NCBI RefSeq assembly: GCF_963678635.1
Contig: NC_087063.1
Coordinates: 13,461,006 to 13,525,005 of the forward strand
Source: Symsagittifera roscoffensis
Lineage: Eukaryota; Xenacoelomorpha; Acoela; Convolutidae
Length of the DNA stretch: 64,000 nucleotides
Reading direction: 5' to 3'
Shown: in pieces, positions 46,001-56,310 of the stretch
Layout: each line of letters opens with the position of its first letter
Numbering within the stretch: position 1 is the first letter of the stretch
Translations under genes and position numbers: made by a program
The notes under the pieces: generated by a model
Told to the model about the DNA's origin: nothing
Seen by the model: only the letters and a program-made list of their open reading frames with translations
Databases searched by the model: none

Positions 46001-49000
46001 CGAGCAGATGTGCTGTCACATCTGCTTCATATCCAATGTGTACCGCGTCTTGTTCCATCATGGCGTCATGGCCTATCCTGCGGACTTTGAGTTCCTCCTC
46101 ACCCAAATAGATCTGCCCCATTTGGTCATAATCTGTTGTTACATAAGTCCTGGTGTAGATACTGATTCCATCCACGTTCAGCATTATTTGATACGGCCCA
46201 TAGACCCCCAGGTAGCGTCCATGAAGTTTCTTCATGCGGGGGCCACCCGTCGTTAGTAGTGCGCGCACAGCTCTCGACTCGGTGCGTGGCTCCACCTGCC
46301 TCAGATAATCTGCATATGTGTCCAAATGCATCAAAGTGAACTCGGATGGTTCACTCAGATTTCTTATTACCTGGTGTCCAGCCACTGAGATTATCGACTG
46401 TATCTTGTTTCCTTGCGGCACCATGCCAAACCTCTTACCGGAGATCACTTTAAGTTTCATGTTTAAACTGCTTGGTGCTTTAGTTTCTTCGAACTCCGTT
46501 GCTTCGAAGGTATTCAGTTGCTCCTGAAGTTTCTCATTTTCCAGTTCAAGTTTCACTTTTTGTTCGATCTCTTTTGTCACCAATTCCTGTTGTACTCTAT
46601 TTAGAGCATCCCTTGCGTCTGCCTTATAATCGATCTTGAAGTCATCAGCCCCAGTTGCTGGTTCCGGCTCACATGTCTCCTCTGTTACAGCTTGCTTTTT
46701 CTTTGCCGCCAGCTCTTGAGGTTTATCCTTTCTGCGTGCCTCCGCTTCACTCAAAAGTCGAGCCTTGCTGGCTTTCACTCCTGACAAAGCTTCTTCATGT
46801 CTTGGATGCTTAATGTCTGCCACTGCATCCCAGAATTGCGGACAATCTGATTTAAAATGACCTTCCAAGTTGCAAAAGAAACACCTCGGGCCCAATTTTG
46901 CAATTACTCCTCTCATGAAATCCTCATGGTCCAATTCTGACGCATCTTCGTCCTCGAGGCTAAAGCCTATTGCTTTCATGCCTTGTTTGTAAGCTGGGCA
47001 TGCTGACACATGATGTTCCGTTGAGCTGCAATTAGCACAAGAGCGTCTCTTGTCCATGTCATCCCTCGGTTTGTACCAATTGTTCCCTTGGTTTGCTGGT
47101 CCGTTGTTAAAATTGCCATAATTGTTCTTGTAATATCCAGATCTCGAAGGAGGTTTCAACAAAAGATACTCTTTTGATTTGAGCCTCAACTCCTCCGGTG
47201 TTGGCGCATTAGTTGATAGTGGTGTGTAATGCGTTGCTAGCATTGTACGAAGTTCATCATTCTTCACACCATCGATGAATTTTGAGGCTACGGCCAAGTT
47301 CATCCTTCGGTTTGACTCGTCCGGTTGGCTGCGTCTCCTCAGCATTTCCAAATCATCGAGAAACTTGTCTATCGTTTCATCTTCTCGTTGCCTCCGTTTC
47401 TCGAAGCGCATCATCGCCTGGTGCCCCTGCACCCCTGATCCAAAACGGTTTAACAAGATTTCGAAGATTTTCTCAGCAGTGTCACGTTGATATTGCTTCT
47501 TGGCCATTACACAGTTCAGGGCTGTCCCTTCTAAGTTGCTGGTGAGCGCGCTGCATTCCTGTCTCTCCGACAAGTCCTCTTCCTCGAAATGCAGCTTCAT
47601 TACCTCTATCCAGGTATCAATACAGCCATCAGATTCGTCTTTGTAGCATCTTGGTTTCTTAAAGACTCTTCTGGACTTCTCACTGCGTTGATTGGTTCTG
47701 GATAACCTTGTCAGGAATGTCTCCAAAGACCTGTTTAGGGGTTCAAATGCTGTGGCCATTGCCGTAGCATCCCTTGAGTGTCCCGCCTGAGTGTCCTCAC
47801 ACCTCGTCAAAGGCTCTGTATGCGGTGCATCCCTGCAATCCGAATCACCGTGAGTGTTTCCCGCTTGGCCCACATGACTCCTCCTCGGGCTTGCATGCCC
47901 CCTGTTGCCGGAATCACTTCTCCCAGTCGCATGTGTGCCTTGCGTTGGTCGTTCGTTAGAGGTTTGTCTGTTCCAGGTTGAACTTGCTCTACTGCTCGGG
48001 CCCCATGCTCCATTACCCCTTGTGGCATAGCCTGATGAACTGCCCCTGCCTCTAGTGGATCCGTACGTCTTACTCTTTTGATGTTCATTGAAGTTCACCC
48101 TCGGTTCCCTGCTGGGACCTCCCGAGTTCGGTTCTCCTTCTTTTGGTCCACTCTTGTTGCTTAGTAGCCCGTCCAACCTATCCATGATGGCCTGAGTTCG
48201 CCTCTCCATCATCGCGTCTATCTTTGTGTCAAGAGTCCCAAGAGACTGCTCTTGCTGAATTCTTAACCTCTCCATGTCGTCTCTTCGCCATATGTTCGTC
48301 CGTTCTTTCTTTCAAGCGTTTTTCGCTCCTGCCAACTTCTTGTCTGTTGCGGTTTATTTCTTCCCGCAGACTCTCTCTTTCAATGTGAACTGCCCTTTCT
48401 ATTTCACTCATCCTTATTGACATCTGCTCGTTTTGTTCTCCTAAACTGTCCACTATGCTGTTTAAGGCTTCTTCTAGTGCTGCCCCGTTATTCACGAGTG
48501 GCGTTACTAGCGGCGGTGCAACCCTGTCGGTCCCAGGTAGCTTCGTGCTGGTCGAGATCCGGGCCTTGACTCTCTGTCTCGACGTCTTTTCTTTATCTAT
48601 TTCAGGATCCGCTAACGCGTTGCCTAGCCCTCTGGCTCTACTCTCTCCAGTTTGTGGCTCTGAACTTGTTCTAATCGTGAAGTCTTTTGATTGGCCCGGT
48701 GTGTTTGCCTCTTTGCTTATCGTTGTCACTACACCAAATTTGTCCAAGGTTCCAGTCTCTCTTCCGACGTATGCCTCATTCTCCTGGATCGAACTATTGA
48801 GGCTGACTTGAGATCCAAAGTCCCCTTGCTCCTGTTCAACCTCTTCCTCCTGGGATTCAACTTCGTTTCCTGCGCCTCCTCCCATGGTGAATGGAAAGAT
48901 GTTTCCGAAGGTGTTCTTCATTCTTTCTGAGAACGATGATGACGTTGTTTGTTTCCCAGTTCCGCCTGCCATCATAGTGTTGTCTGTCGGAGTTCTTCTC

Positions 49001-49789
49001 GTTGCCGCTACTTCAGTTGAGATGTCGGACAGTTCCGACATCTCTTCTCGATCCAGCGTCGATCCAGGCAAAATCATGGCCTTGTTCTACCGGAATAGAT
49101 TCACTCGCCAGCCGTCTGCCTCTCCCTTCCAGTCCATTTTCTTCCTGGTTGTCTTTCATGGTATGGTCCGTATTGACCTCCACTTCTAACAATTCTTTTC
49201 GCTCTTCTGAGGTCTTCTGACTTCTCGTTTCAACCATTCTGCCTGAAACCGTCTCCCCTTTGTCGGACCGGGATCGCTTGATCCAATCCACAAAAGGATC
49301 GGTCATCGTTTTTCTTTGCTTTTCAGGTATGAATTTCCTAGAGCTATTACCTCGTTTTGGTATCCTTGACTTGTCTAGACTCATTCTCTATTTGTCACTT
49401 TTTAATGCCTATACACTTAACTCGATTGCTGGAGACCTTGTAGTTTTATTAACAATAATAATGACATAACACAATAAATTTCACAAGATTCTATTAGATA
49501 GTGACCACGAATCCCTGTATGTTATCAGAGTACAGTTTGTATGAAATTTATTCACACTAACCGATTATTGGTCGTAAGATTTGAAAACTAGCACAATATG
49601 ATGTTATCAGTCAATTTAAAAGATAGTGTACTCACTACCCAATCAAGCACATTTTATGTTGATTGAAAATCAAAAGCAAAAAAATATATAACGACAGAAT
49701 ATGAATGTCTCTATGAAAAAAACGTATGTGTAATGTACTCTTACTCGGTCGCAGTACAATATTCGAACCTGTCTTTTAAAGAAAAAGCT

Positions 49790-49926
49790 TTCCCTGCTCG
49801 GTGCTGCACCAAACAGACAAAACTTTGAAGGCAGTAATTTTCTCAAGTGGGCGTCTATTGCACCCACCGAGTACTATCTGCCTTCGGACTGCCCGAGCTA
49901 GACCTACTAAAATCCTCAGGGCAGTC
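49790..49926 (-). repeat. Structured leader repeat, element 2 version
   Basis: Shares TCTCAAGTGGG and CACCCACCGAG with the two copies in element 1. The outer stem pairs GAAGGCAG (49827-49834) with CTGCCTTC (49878-49885). The neighbouring hairpin pairs ACTGCCC (49888-49894) with GGGCAGT (49919-49925) plus GAG with CTC. Stem sequences differ from those of element 1 but pairing is kept. Confidence 0.75.
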
Positions 49927-50156
49927 ACTTTTCCCAAAAACGTATTATGTTACAATCCACACCAATGAATCACGCTCTTTTTAATTTAGACTTAGTGTCG
50001 CGAATATCCGAGTTCGGACCTGTTTTGTTTTGGTCTGGTTCTTATTGAAAGGCAAGTTACCAGTGCAGTCACTGATACCTAGCCTGTGTGCTAATAACCT
50101 AATACCTCTCACTTTTTCGTCTTTCTTTCGTCTACCTAAGTCCTTTAATAAAATAA

Positions 50157-50410
50157 TACCCCTCCGGATTGGCACAAATAGGACCCTTCCGGACTGGCAG
50201 AATCTAGACCCCTCCGGATTGGGACCCCTCTGAGTTAGTTAATATAAGACCCCTCCGGATTTGGACCCCTCCGAATTAGCAACTATAAGACCCCTCCGGA
50301 TTCGGACCCCTCCTAACTTGAAAAATCTTTGACCCCTCCGGATTGGGAGCCCTCCGGTTTTGTAAAAGTAGCTTTTCGGAGTTTACCTTCTTTCAACCTA
50401 CACCCCTCCG
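50157..50410. repeat. Array of ACCCCTCCGGATT-like motifs
   Basis: About ten near-copies of ACCC(C/T)TCCGGATT in 250 bp, spaced irregularly by 15-40 bp. More copies in both orientations are scattered through the rest of the leader and the LTR. Confidence 0.8.
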
Positions 50411-51543
50411 GATACGTTCTCCGATGCAATTTTGCTCTTTCAATTAACTAGGAAGGGTATGTGCTACTTTCCTAGACCCTTCCGGATTGAAGTTAAGCCT
50501 CTTATTTGTCAATTCACACTAACGGTGAAGGGTCTTATCGCTTATCGCTCGCCTAACTTCGGCTCGATTAAGGTTTTGCTGTGCCTTTAGCCTTCCCTTT
50601 TTGTCTAGAACAGCCTAAAGTTACTTTATTCAACAGCTATCACCTTTTAGTAGGGGTATAAAGGCTTTTCTAAAAGAAATTTATAAAACGTGAAGGGTCT
50701 ACCCTTCCTAATTGGTGAATTTGCTAAAAACAATCTCAAAAAATTTTCACGCTTACTTTTCCGAAAAACTTTTGTCCACATCAGTAAGCTAAGCTAATTT
50801 CTGATCTATTGGTACTAAGTTCAACTCGATATGCCCAGTAGTTCCAAAGTTATTAACCAAAACGTCTTTCTTCTAAACTCAAAAATTTTCTCTCTTATAG
50901 GTTCCGCCTAACTTTTTCCGCAAATCTGGTCCTTTCGTCCTAAAAATTATTGACCCGAGCTCAGAAGGCCTATACTCTTCTAGTTCAATGCAAAAAACCC
51001 GATCTAAAACGCTTTTGTAGAAGAAATTTGCGAAAAACTATGCTACCTGTACCCCTCCGGATTGATGAATCCACCAAATCAAACACGTTAAGTTCGATTT
51101 CTCTGCAACCCGGAAGGCTTTCGGGTAGCGGGTTTTAAAACTTGTAGATTCACTAGTGGACGTTGTCCGAACAACTATTTTCACTGTCGTAACTCAAAAA
51201 TTTCAAAAAAAATTCTAAATTTATAGTGTTTCGTTTTCTCAAAAACCACGAAATTTCGGTTTTCGGTACCAAAATAGTTCCAACCACTTTCGAACTTAAC
51301 TTAACCGGTTCTACCTATTGTGGTAGTGCAGTTACGATGTAACACACTAACTCAGCGCTTTTTTCCGTTTCAAAAAATATCGATATCTCAAAATCGCGAC
51401 TTGTGGGGGGATCAAAATATCGCTATTTTGACCCTGAAAACCGGTCTGTTTTCGTTGTTTTTGACTGAAAAACGATATGAGACTATTAATATAGGCTATA
51501 TAATTAAAAATATTAGTATTACTATACCCCTCCGGGTTTGTTT

Positions 51544-51576
51544 AATATCCGAATTAAGGTGCTTAACTCGGATATT
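51544..51576 (-). other. Conserved long hairpin in leader of element 2
   Basis: AATATCCGAATTAAG, loop GTG, CTTAACTCGGATATT: 14 pairs with one mismatch. It is the counterpart of 19954-19988. Confidence 0.7.
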
Positions 51577-52336
51577 CGCAGTTCGGTGAAGGGTCACTAC
51601 AGTGCAGCACTGTCGAGCCCCCCACAGATTACTATCTTAATTTTTGTACCAAAAGGGATACAAAACTTGTTAACGATACCCAACAGTCGATTGTTGTTGT
51701 CGTTGAGCCTCTTCTTGTTGCTCCTTGTACTGCTTGCCGGATCAGTCTTCTCCCAAGACCCTTCCGAATTGAGCGCAAATCAGCTGACCCTTCCGGATTG
51801 AGCGCAACTTATCATTAACGTGCTTAAATGCTCAAATAACCCTACAGTACAAGCCTCACAAACGGGCTACAAAACTAATCGTAACAATCCTGACTGATAT
51901 AAATGCCTGGAACAACAATATATCTATCAACAACAAACGGGGGGGTCGGATCACATCTTGTCTGGGGGGATGATTTCTATTGATTTTTTTTTAACTTTTT
52001 CTACTGTTTTTGGTTTTTTCGGTTATTTTTTATGTTTTTTGTTTTTCTTGGGTACTATACTACTTTTTGTTTGGTTTTATATATATTTTTAAGTGTTTTT
52101 AGTCACAAACCTCTCAGGGAACGAGGGAATGGCCGATCCCCCCACCCTTCCTGATTTGTGAATTTTCGGTCTTAACTAAGTTAAAAAGCTATTCACGGTA
52201 ATCCGGAAGGCTTCCGCGTTCCAAACTACCCTTCCGTCCCGGCGGTTGAGGCCTATTAAGGGCGTTAATGTGAGCATCAGCTCGGCGCGGAGTGCTCGTT
52301 AACGGCTCTGCCGGTCATGATGTTAAAAAAGAAAAA

Positions 52337-52351
52337 CACCCAGGAGCGCCA
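52337..52351 (-). other. Candidate primer-binding site, element 2
   Basis: TGGCGCTCCTGGGTG on the minus strand, identical to element 1 and 12 nt from the LTR end. The tRNA is not identified. Confidence 0.5.
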
Positions 52352-52363
52352 TAAAAACATCTA

Positions 52364-53000
52364 TGTAACATTCGCATGGAAGATACATATCGACGGAAAA
52401 CAAAACTAAGTCTTAAGACGACTGGCTAACGTCTAAACAGAGCTTTGCATGCTTTTCACCGTCTCTACCAAGCTAGTACTTTTCGGTGGTCTTTTCCAAC
52501 ATCGGATCGACAAAAACGTTACTGCTTTCGGCTTCGGTCAAAACACCCAAATTAACTAGATTACATGCAGAAATAGTGAGCTCATGGCTGGGTCTCAGTA
52601 TCCCCAGACCACGAGGTCACTCCTAAAAACAGGGCTACTTATATTTATTATATTACTATTGTTTTTGTTCAGTAGATAAAAATCATCATCTCTATCGAAG
52701 ATGGATCAACCCTTTCCCCCAACTCCTAGCTTCTCATCCTTATCAAAATGAATCTAGATGTTAATTAAATTCAAATCAGGACATGACAAGAAGCTAAAAG
52801 TCTATATAACAGGCTAAAAGTTTCAGTCCCGAAACCCTTCCGGATTCTTGAATCCACTGAATCAAGCTCGCTAATCTTGACTTCTTCCTAATCCGGAAGG
52901 CTGTCCTCCACCCTTCACCGTTGTCTGCAACGGCCCTGCAACTATTGTAGCGACACAAAAATTGCAACTCGGAGTGTTCACTGCTTTTCCTGCAATCTGC
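52364..53000 (-). repeat. 5' LTR of giant element 2, cut by assembly gap
   Basis: Begins TGTAACATTCGC and matches 30437-31071 almost base for base. The rest (about 235 bp by comparison with the 3' LTR) falls in the gap. Confidence 0.9.
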
Positions 53001-53200
53001 NNNNNNNNNNNNNNNNNNNNNNNNNNNNNNNNNNNNNNNNNNNNNNNNNNNNNNNNNNNNNNNNNNNNNNNNNNNNNNNNNNNNNNNNNNNNNNNNNNNN
53101 NNNNNNNNNNNNNNNNNNNNNNNNNNNNNNNNNNNNNNNNNNNNNNNNNNNNNNNNNNNNNNNNNNNNNNNNNNNNNNNNNNNNNNNNNNNNNNNNNNNN
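53001..53200. other. Assembly gap (200 N)
   Basis: Exactly 200 undetermined bases, probably a nominal gap size, replacing the outer end of the 5' LTR of element 2. Confidence 0.99.
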
Positions 53201-54124
53201 ACCCAATTATAGTTGTTAAACCGTAAAACAAAGTAAAGCGAGCAAATTTCAATATATTAACAAAATTGATTACAATTTTCAATCTGAAAAGTTTCTGGCT
53301 GAACATATTTTGCAAGATTTTTGAATCGAATAATTTACACGCAAATTAGTTTCAAAATTATAACATGCGAAATGCATGCGGTACCTGTCTATCATAGTTG
53401 CTTTTTCCAGGGACCACTCTATCGGTGTAGTACCATATTTTTATATAACCTATAAAATCAATTTGTTTCCGAAAAATTAAATTATAAGACAGTTTAAAAG
53501 CTCCCTTTGAATGACTTTGCGACTGACATGCAACGTGCCTTTCCGACCTTAGACAAGAAATCAGCGAAACTTTTGTGTTTGTAACCTTTTTTAATTTGTT
53601 TCCGAAAAATTAAATTATAAGACAGTTTAAAAGCTCCCTTTGAATGACTTTGCGACTGACATGCAACGTGTCTTTCCGACCTTAGACAAGAAATCAGCTA
53701 AACTTTTGTGTTTGTAACCTTTTTTGTGACTCTTAAAAGAAGGTGGAATCCCTTATACGCGAAGAACCGAATGCGCGAAAATGAAAATCAGCCAATCAGA
53801 GTTCATTAATCTAAAATTTGGAAAAAAAAGAAAACATTTTCAGGACTGAATATTGATATTGACCGAAAATAAAAACGGCAGAGAAATATGCAACAATTTC
53901 AAATTGTCACTGACCGCCGCCGAATTGGAACAAATTTTATATATCAAGGGTTTCGTTAGGAAAGAAGCAAAATATTGCTTCATTTAATTCATTTGAATTG
54001 AATGACAATTGCTTCTTTTTAAAAATTGACTTTCGGCTGATTTTGTTTTTGGTCTTTCACGAGTTTTTCCGCCCATTCGGTCCTTCGAGCATGAGAATAG
54101 CCCCCTAAAAAGAACAGTTTCATG
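53201..54124. other. AT-rich flank, non-coding
   Basis: No ORF of note. It may be Polinton sequence upstream of the capsid gene, now separated by element 2, but no Polinton gene is recognisable. It contains the 133-bp tandem duplication and a CCAATCAG motif (about 53,795). Confidence 0.5.
53460..53725. repeat. 133-bp tandem duplication
   Basis: Two adjacent copies (about 53460-53592, 53593-53725), starting AATTTGTTTCCG and ending GTTTGTAACCTTTTTT, differ at only about two positions, indicating a recent event. Confidence 0.9.
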
Positions 54125-54590
54125 TGAGCTGAATCCTCAAACTTTGTTAGGCTTTGTGAGTAGTTCAGGATTCTTACAAAACTGGAACCTGATCTAAACT
54201 ATATTTTATGATTGGATAAATTAAATGTTTTACCAATGTAAAGTATTTAATATTAACCAATCATGATCCATCTAACTAACAACCCACTTATTTGTAAGTG
54301 CTGAAGTTACTTGTAATTTCAGCACCAGAGAGATTTGAATTTAACTTAGAAATTAGTTGGACTCTCCCGAGCACTTCAGCAGCCGCAATAAACCAGTATA
54401 CCCTAGATCTATTGAGCCTAGCAGAGACTAGTTAAACAACCTGAGACTAGATAGTATAAGAGTAAGATTAGGATCGGTATTAGACTAAGAAGTTGCACGA
54501 ATCTATCCGGCCGAAAATAAGATAGCGTGACGAGCAGACGGTGTACCCTATCCGAAATTACTCTATGAGTTACACTCCAGTCCTAACTCA
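54125..54590 (+). repeat. Candidate 5' LTR of element 3 (start uncertain)
   Basis: The end is placed at CTAACTCA (CA 54589-54590), two bases before a TGG primer-binding site, the canonical arrangement. The start is unresolved: TGAGCTGAATCC (about 54125), with a weak inverted match to the LTR end, and TGCTGAAG (about 54299) are possible. The partner LTR is outside the window. Confidence 0.4.
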
Positions 54591-54592
54591 TC

Positions 54593-54608
54593 TGGTGCGA
54601 CCATAAGT
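54593..54608 (+). other. Candidate primer-binding site, element 3
   Basis: TGGTGCGACCATAAGT starts two bases after the CA that would end the LTR. The following CTCGAACA resembles the complement of a tRNA T-loop (GTTCGA), which would extend pairing into the T arm, but the T stem does not fit cleanly. The tRNA is not identified. Confidence 0.45.
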
Positions 54609-55842
54609 CTCGAACAAGACCTTATTAGATTAGAATTAACCAAAATTAGATTAGAAATTAGACAAAAACATTTACAAAATGTTATACGACAATAATTTAA
54701 TTGAAATGTCTCTCCGACTCAATAGATCCGAGCCAATATTCCGAACCATAATAGAACTACCCGGAATTGGAAGAAGACATCGAACCAAAGACGACATACG
54801 ACAAAGTAGAAACTTGCCGTATAGTTACATGATAGTTCGGCAAAAGCCAGAACAAACTTTTATATTTCGAATACTACTTGCAATGAATTTAGATTTCTAT
54901 TTGCAAACATAAAACCTTGAAGTAAATCTTCAAAATCATTTCAGGCGCTAAACAAAATTAATATTATACAATAACGATTGATAAAAAGATCTAAGATCGT
55001 TTTCCTAAAATTCTGCAGTATTATACAAAACATGTTTGAAAAATATTTATTGGAAAATAAAAATAAAAATTAGTAGCATGACAATAAATGGTTAGTAATC
55101 ATAAATCATCCTGTTGTTCCAGCTTCATCACCTAAAACATAACAGCAATCATCAACTCACTAATATCATAAAATACTAAATCTTTCCTTTACACAAATTT
55201 AAAACCTCATTAAAACTTAAAGTCACTTAATTTTAAAACCAGATCATCAAGGCTTATCCTTGGATCTTAAATCATTTTCTACTTCATTACATTTTAAATT
55301 TGATCATCAAGGCTTATCCTTGGATCAAACAGAACAACTTTGTTCTCCCCCACCCACTTAATTAGTGTCTAACGACCTCAAACGTCGATTCACTACCCAA
55401 CCCTTTCTAAAGACCCAAGACTAATAGAAATTTTTAAACAAAACTAATCATTCAAATTAGGATAAACAGTGAAGAACTTCGGTTATTCATCCTTCACTTG
55501 ATCCCCCCTCTTACCAGACCCAGGATAAATCTTAGACTTAGTAAGTTTAAAATAGTATCTAACGAACTACTCGCGTTCTAATTATACCTGAACCTTGTGG
55601 ATCGATTTACTATTCTCCAACCCTTGAACACAATCACTACCCCTAAGTAAGATTAAGTAAGTTAACACCTTAGCTTATACTAGTCACGAGAAAGTAAAAA
55701 TCATTCTTCGGAATCGATATACTTTTCTCTCCAACCCTAAACAAATAGACCCAGGTTAAGCTAACCAAAAAATCGTAAGAACTAACAGTTTAGGAAAATA
55801 GAAATCATTTAACAACCTTTTGCACCCGTCATCCTAAACCTT
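54609..55842 (+). other. Leader of element 3
   Basis: AT-rich and mostly non-coding. A 77-codon ATG frame (54679-54912, MLYDNNLIEM) has no recognisable feature and may be chance. A 25-bp sequence, GATCATCAAGG to CTTGGATC, occurs perfectly twice (55242-55266, 55302-55326); each copy can form a CAAGG/CCTTG hairpin. Confidence 0.5.
55242..55326 (+). repeat. Duplicated 25-bp hairpin sequence
   Basis: Two identical 25-mers 60 bp apart, each with a CAAGG-CTTAT-CCTTG hairpin. Confidence 0.85.
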
Positions 55843-56310
55843 ATGTCATTTAAAAACCTAGGGAATAAACAAACAATCGTTTTACACAATTGTGAAATAG
55901 ATAACAAAAAATACGACCTTGTAATCACACCTCATACACAAACAGTTGGATACATTCGAACAAAACGACAAACACTAAAGAGAAAAATAATCACTAAACA
56001 AAGACAAATAACACGAAAAAGATTTTCAAAAAATCGAAACGCATTTTCAGAATCAGAAACCAACAGTTTAGACGAACTCTACAAACTAAAAGAATCAATA
56101 GATAAAAATTACCCACAACACGATCAATTATATTTTTCTGACTCAGAAACAACTTCAAATTCATCACAAAGAGGAAAAAGAAGAATAAAAAAGCAGTATA
56201 AACACAAACCAGTACATCTATACAACTGGAATCAACCAATTCGACACATTAATAATTACATATTAACAGTCATCGAACGAAAAAATGAGTTCAACGCACA
56301 CCCCAGGTGA
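55843..56310 (+). CDS. Small basic upstream ORF of element 3
   Basis: 155 residues from ATG 55843 (MSFKNLGNKQ). The middle is strongly basic (RTKRQTLKRKIITKQRQITR), followed by an acidic Ser-rich stretch and another basic cluster (GKRRIKKQYKHK), as in nucleic-acid binding or nuclear-localised proteins. Family not recognised. It overlaps the gag-pol start (ATG 56285) by 26 nt in another frame. Gag-pol could therefore be reached by reinitiation near the TGA (56308) or by a +1 shift inside the overlap. It is intact like gag-pol, which supports it being real. Confidence 0.55.
   Translation: MSFKNLGNKQTIVLHNCEIDNKKYDLVITPHTQTVGYIRTKRQTLKRKIITKQRQITRKRFSKNRNAFSESETNSLDELYKLKESIDKNYPQHDQLYFSDSETTSNSSQRGKRRIKKQYKHKPVHLYNWNQPIRHINNYILTVIERKNEFNAHPR

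Larger units (their letters stand above)
39894..49384 (-). pseudogene. gag-pol: Gag-Pol polyprotein of giant element 2, frameshifted
   Basis: Same domain order as element 1: Gag core with WIEVMKLHF, CCHC knuckles (about 47,040 and 46,885), protease LLDTGAVVSVMP (about 45,960), RT with YVDD (about 44,500), RNase H (VLDTDASVV, about 44,070), LSGE linker, integrase and macro-like domain. Start: ATG 49384, the first Met of the Gag frame. Breaks: frameshifts near 49,075, 48,275, 43,900 and 42,730; TAA at 43690; TAG at 42069. Just after the TAG, the integrase has lost about 19 codons between the HHCC finger and the first catalytic Asp. The two central frameshifts offset each other. From 42,032 to 39,894 the frame is open. 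Protein identity to element 1 is high in protease, RT and integrase and low in Gag N terminus and linkers. Confidence 0.92.
49385..52363 (-). other. Leader (5' UTR) of giant element 2
   Basis: About 3 kb with no credible ORF. It holds one structured repeat (49790-49926), a dense array of ACCCCTCCGGATT-like motifs (about 50157-50410, scattered to 52230), a long hairpin (51544-51576), a T-run tract (about 51975-52110; sense-strand A-rich) sharing the sequence TACTTTTTGTTTGGTTTTA with element 1, and a primer-site candidate (52337-52351). Confidence 0.75.
30437..53200 (-). mobile_element. Giant Ty3/gypsy LTR retrotransposon, element 2 (both LTRs present)
   Basis: About 22.8 kb from LTR to LTR, minus strand: 5' LTR (52364 into a 200-N gap), leader of about 3 kb, gag-pol (49384-39894), spacer, ORF2 (39659-32193), 3' UTR (32192-31307), 3' LTR. 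Gene order and domain content match element 1 except that ORF2 lacks the SGNH domain. Frameshifts and stops occur in both polyproteins, so the copy is dead, yet its LTRs differ by only about 2%. It sits in the first codons of a Polinton capsid gene. A CAAT tetranucleotide touches the left LTR end and recurs 3 bp after the gap on the right, a possible 4-bp target duplication. Confidence 0.9.

Noticed and set aside
54593-54622. tRNA gene or tRNA-derived sequence after the element 3 LTR
   Set aside because: It resembles the complement of a tRNA 3' end and T-loop, but no cloverleaf can be completed; a primer-binding site is the better reading.
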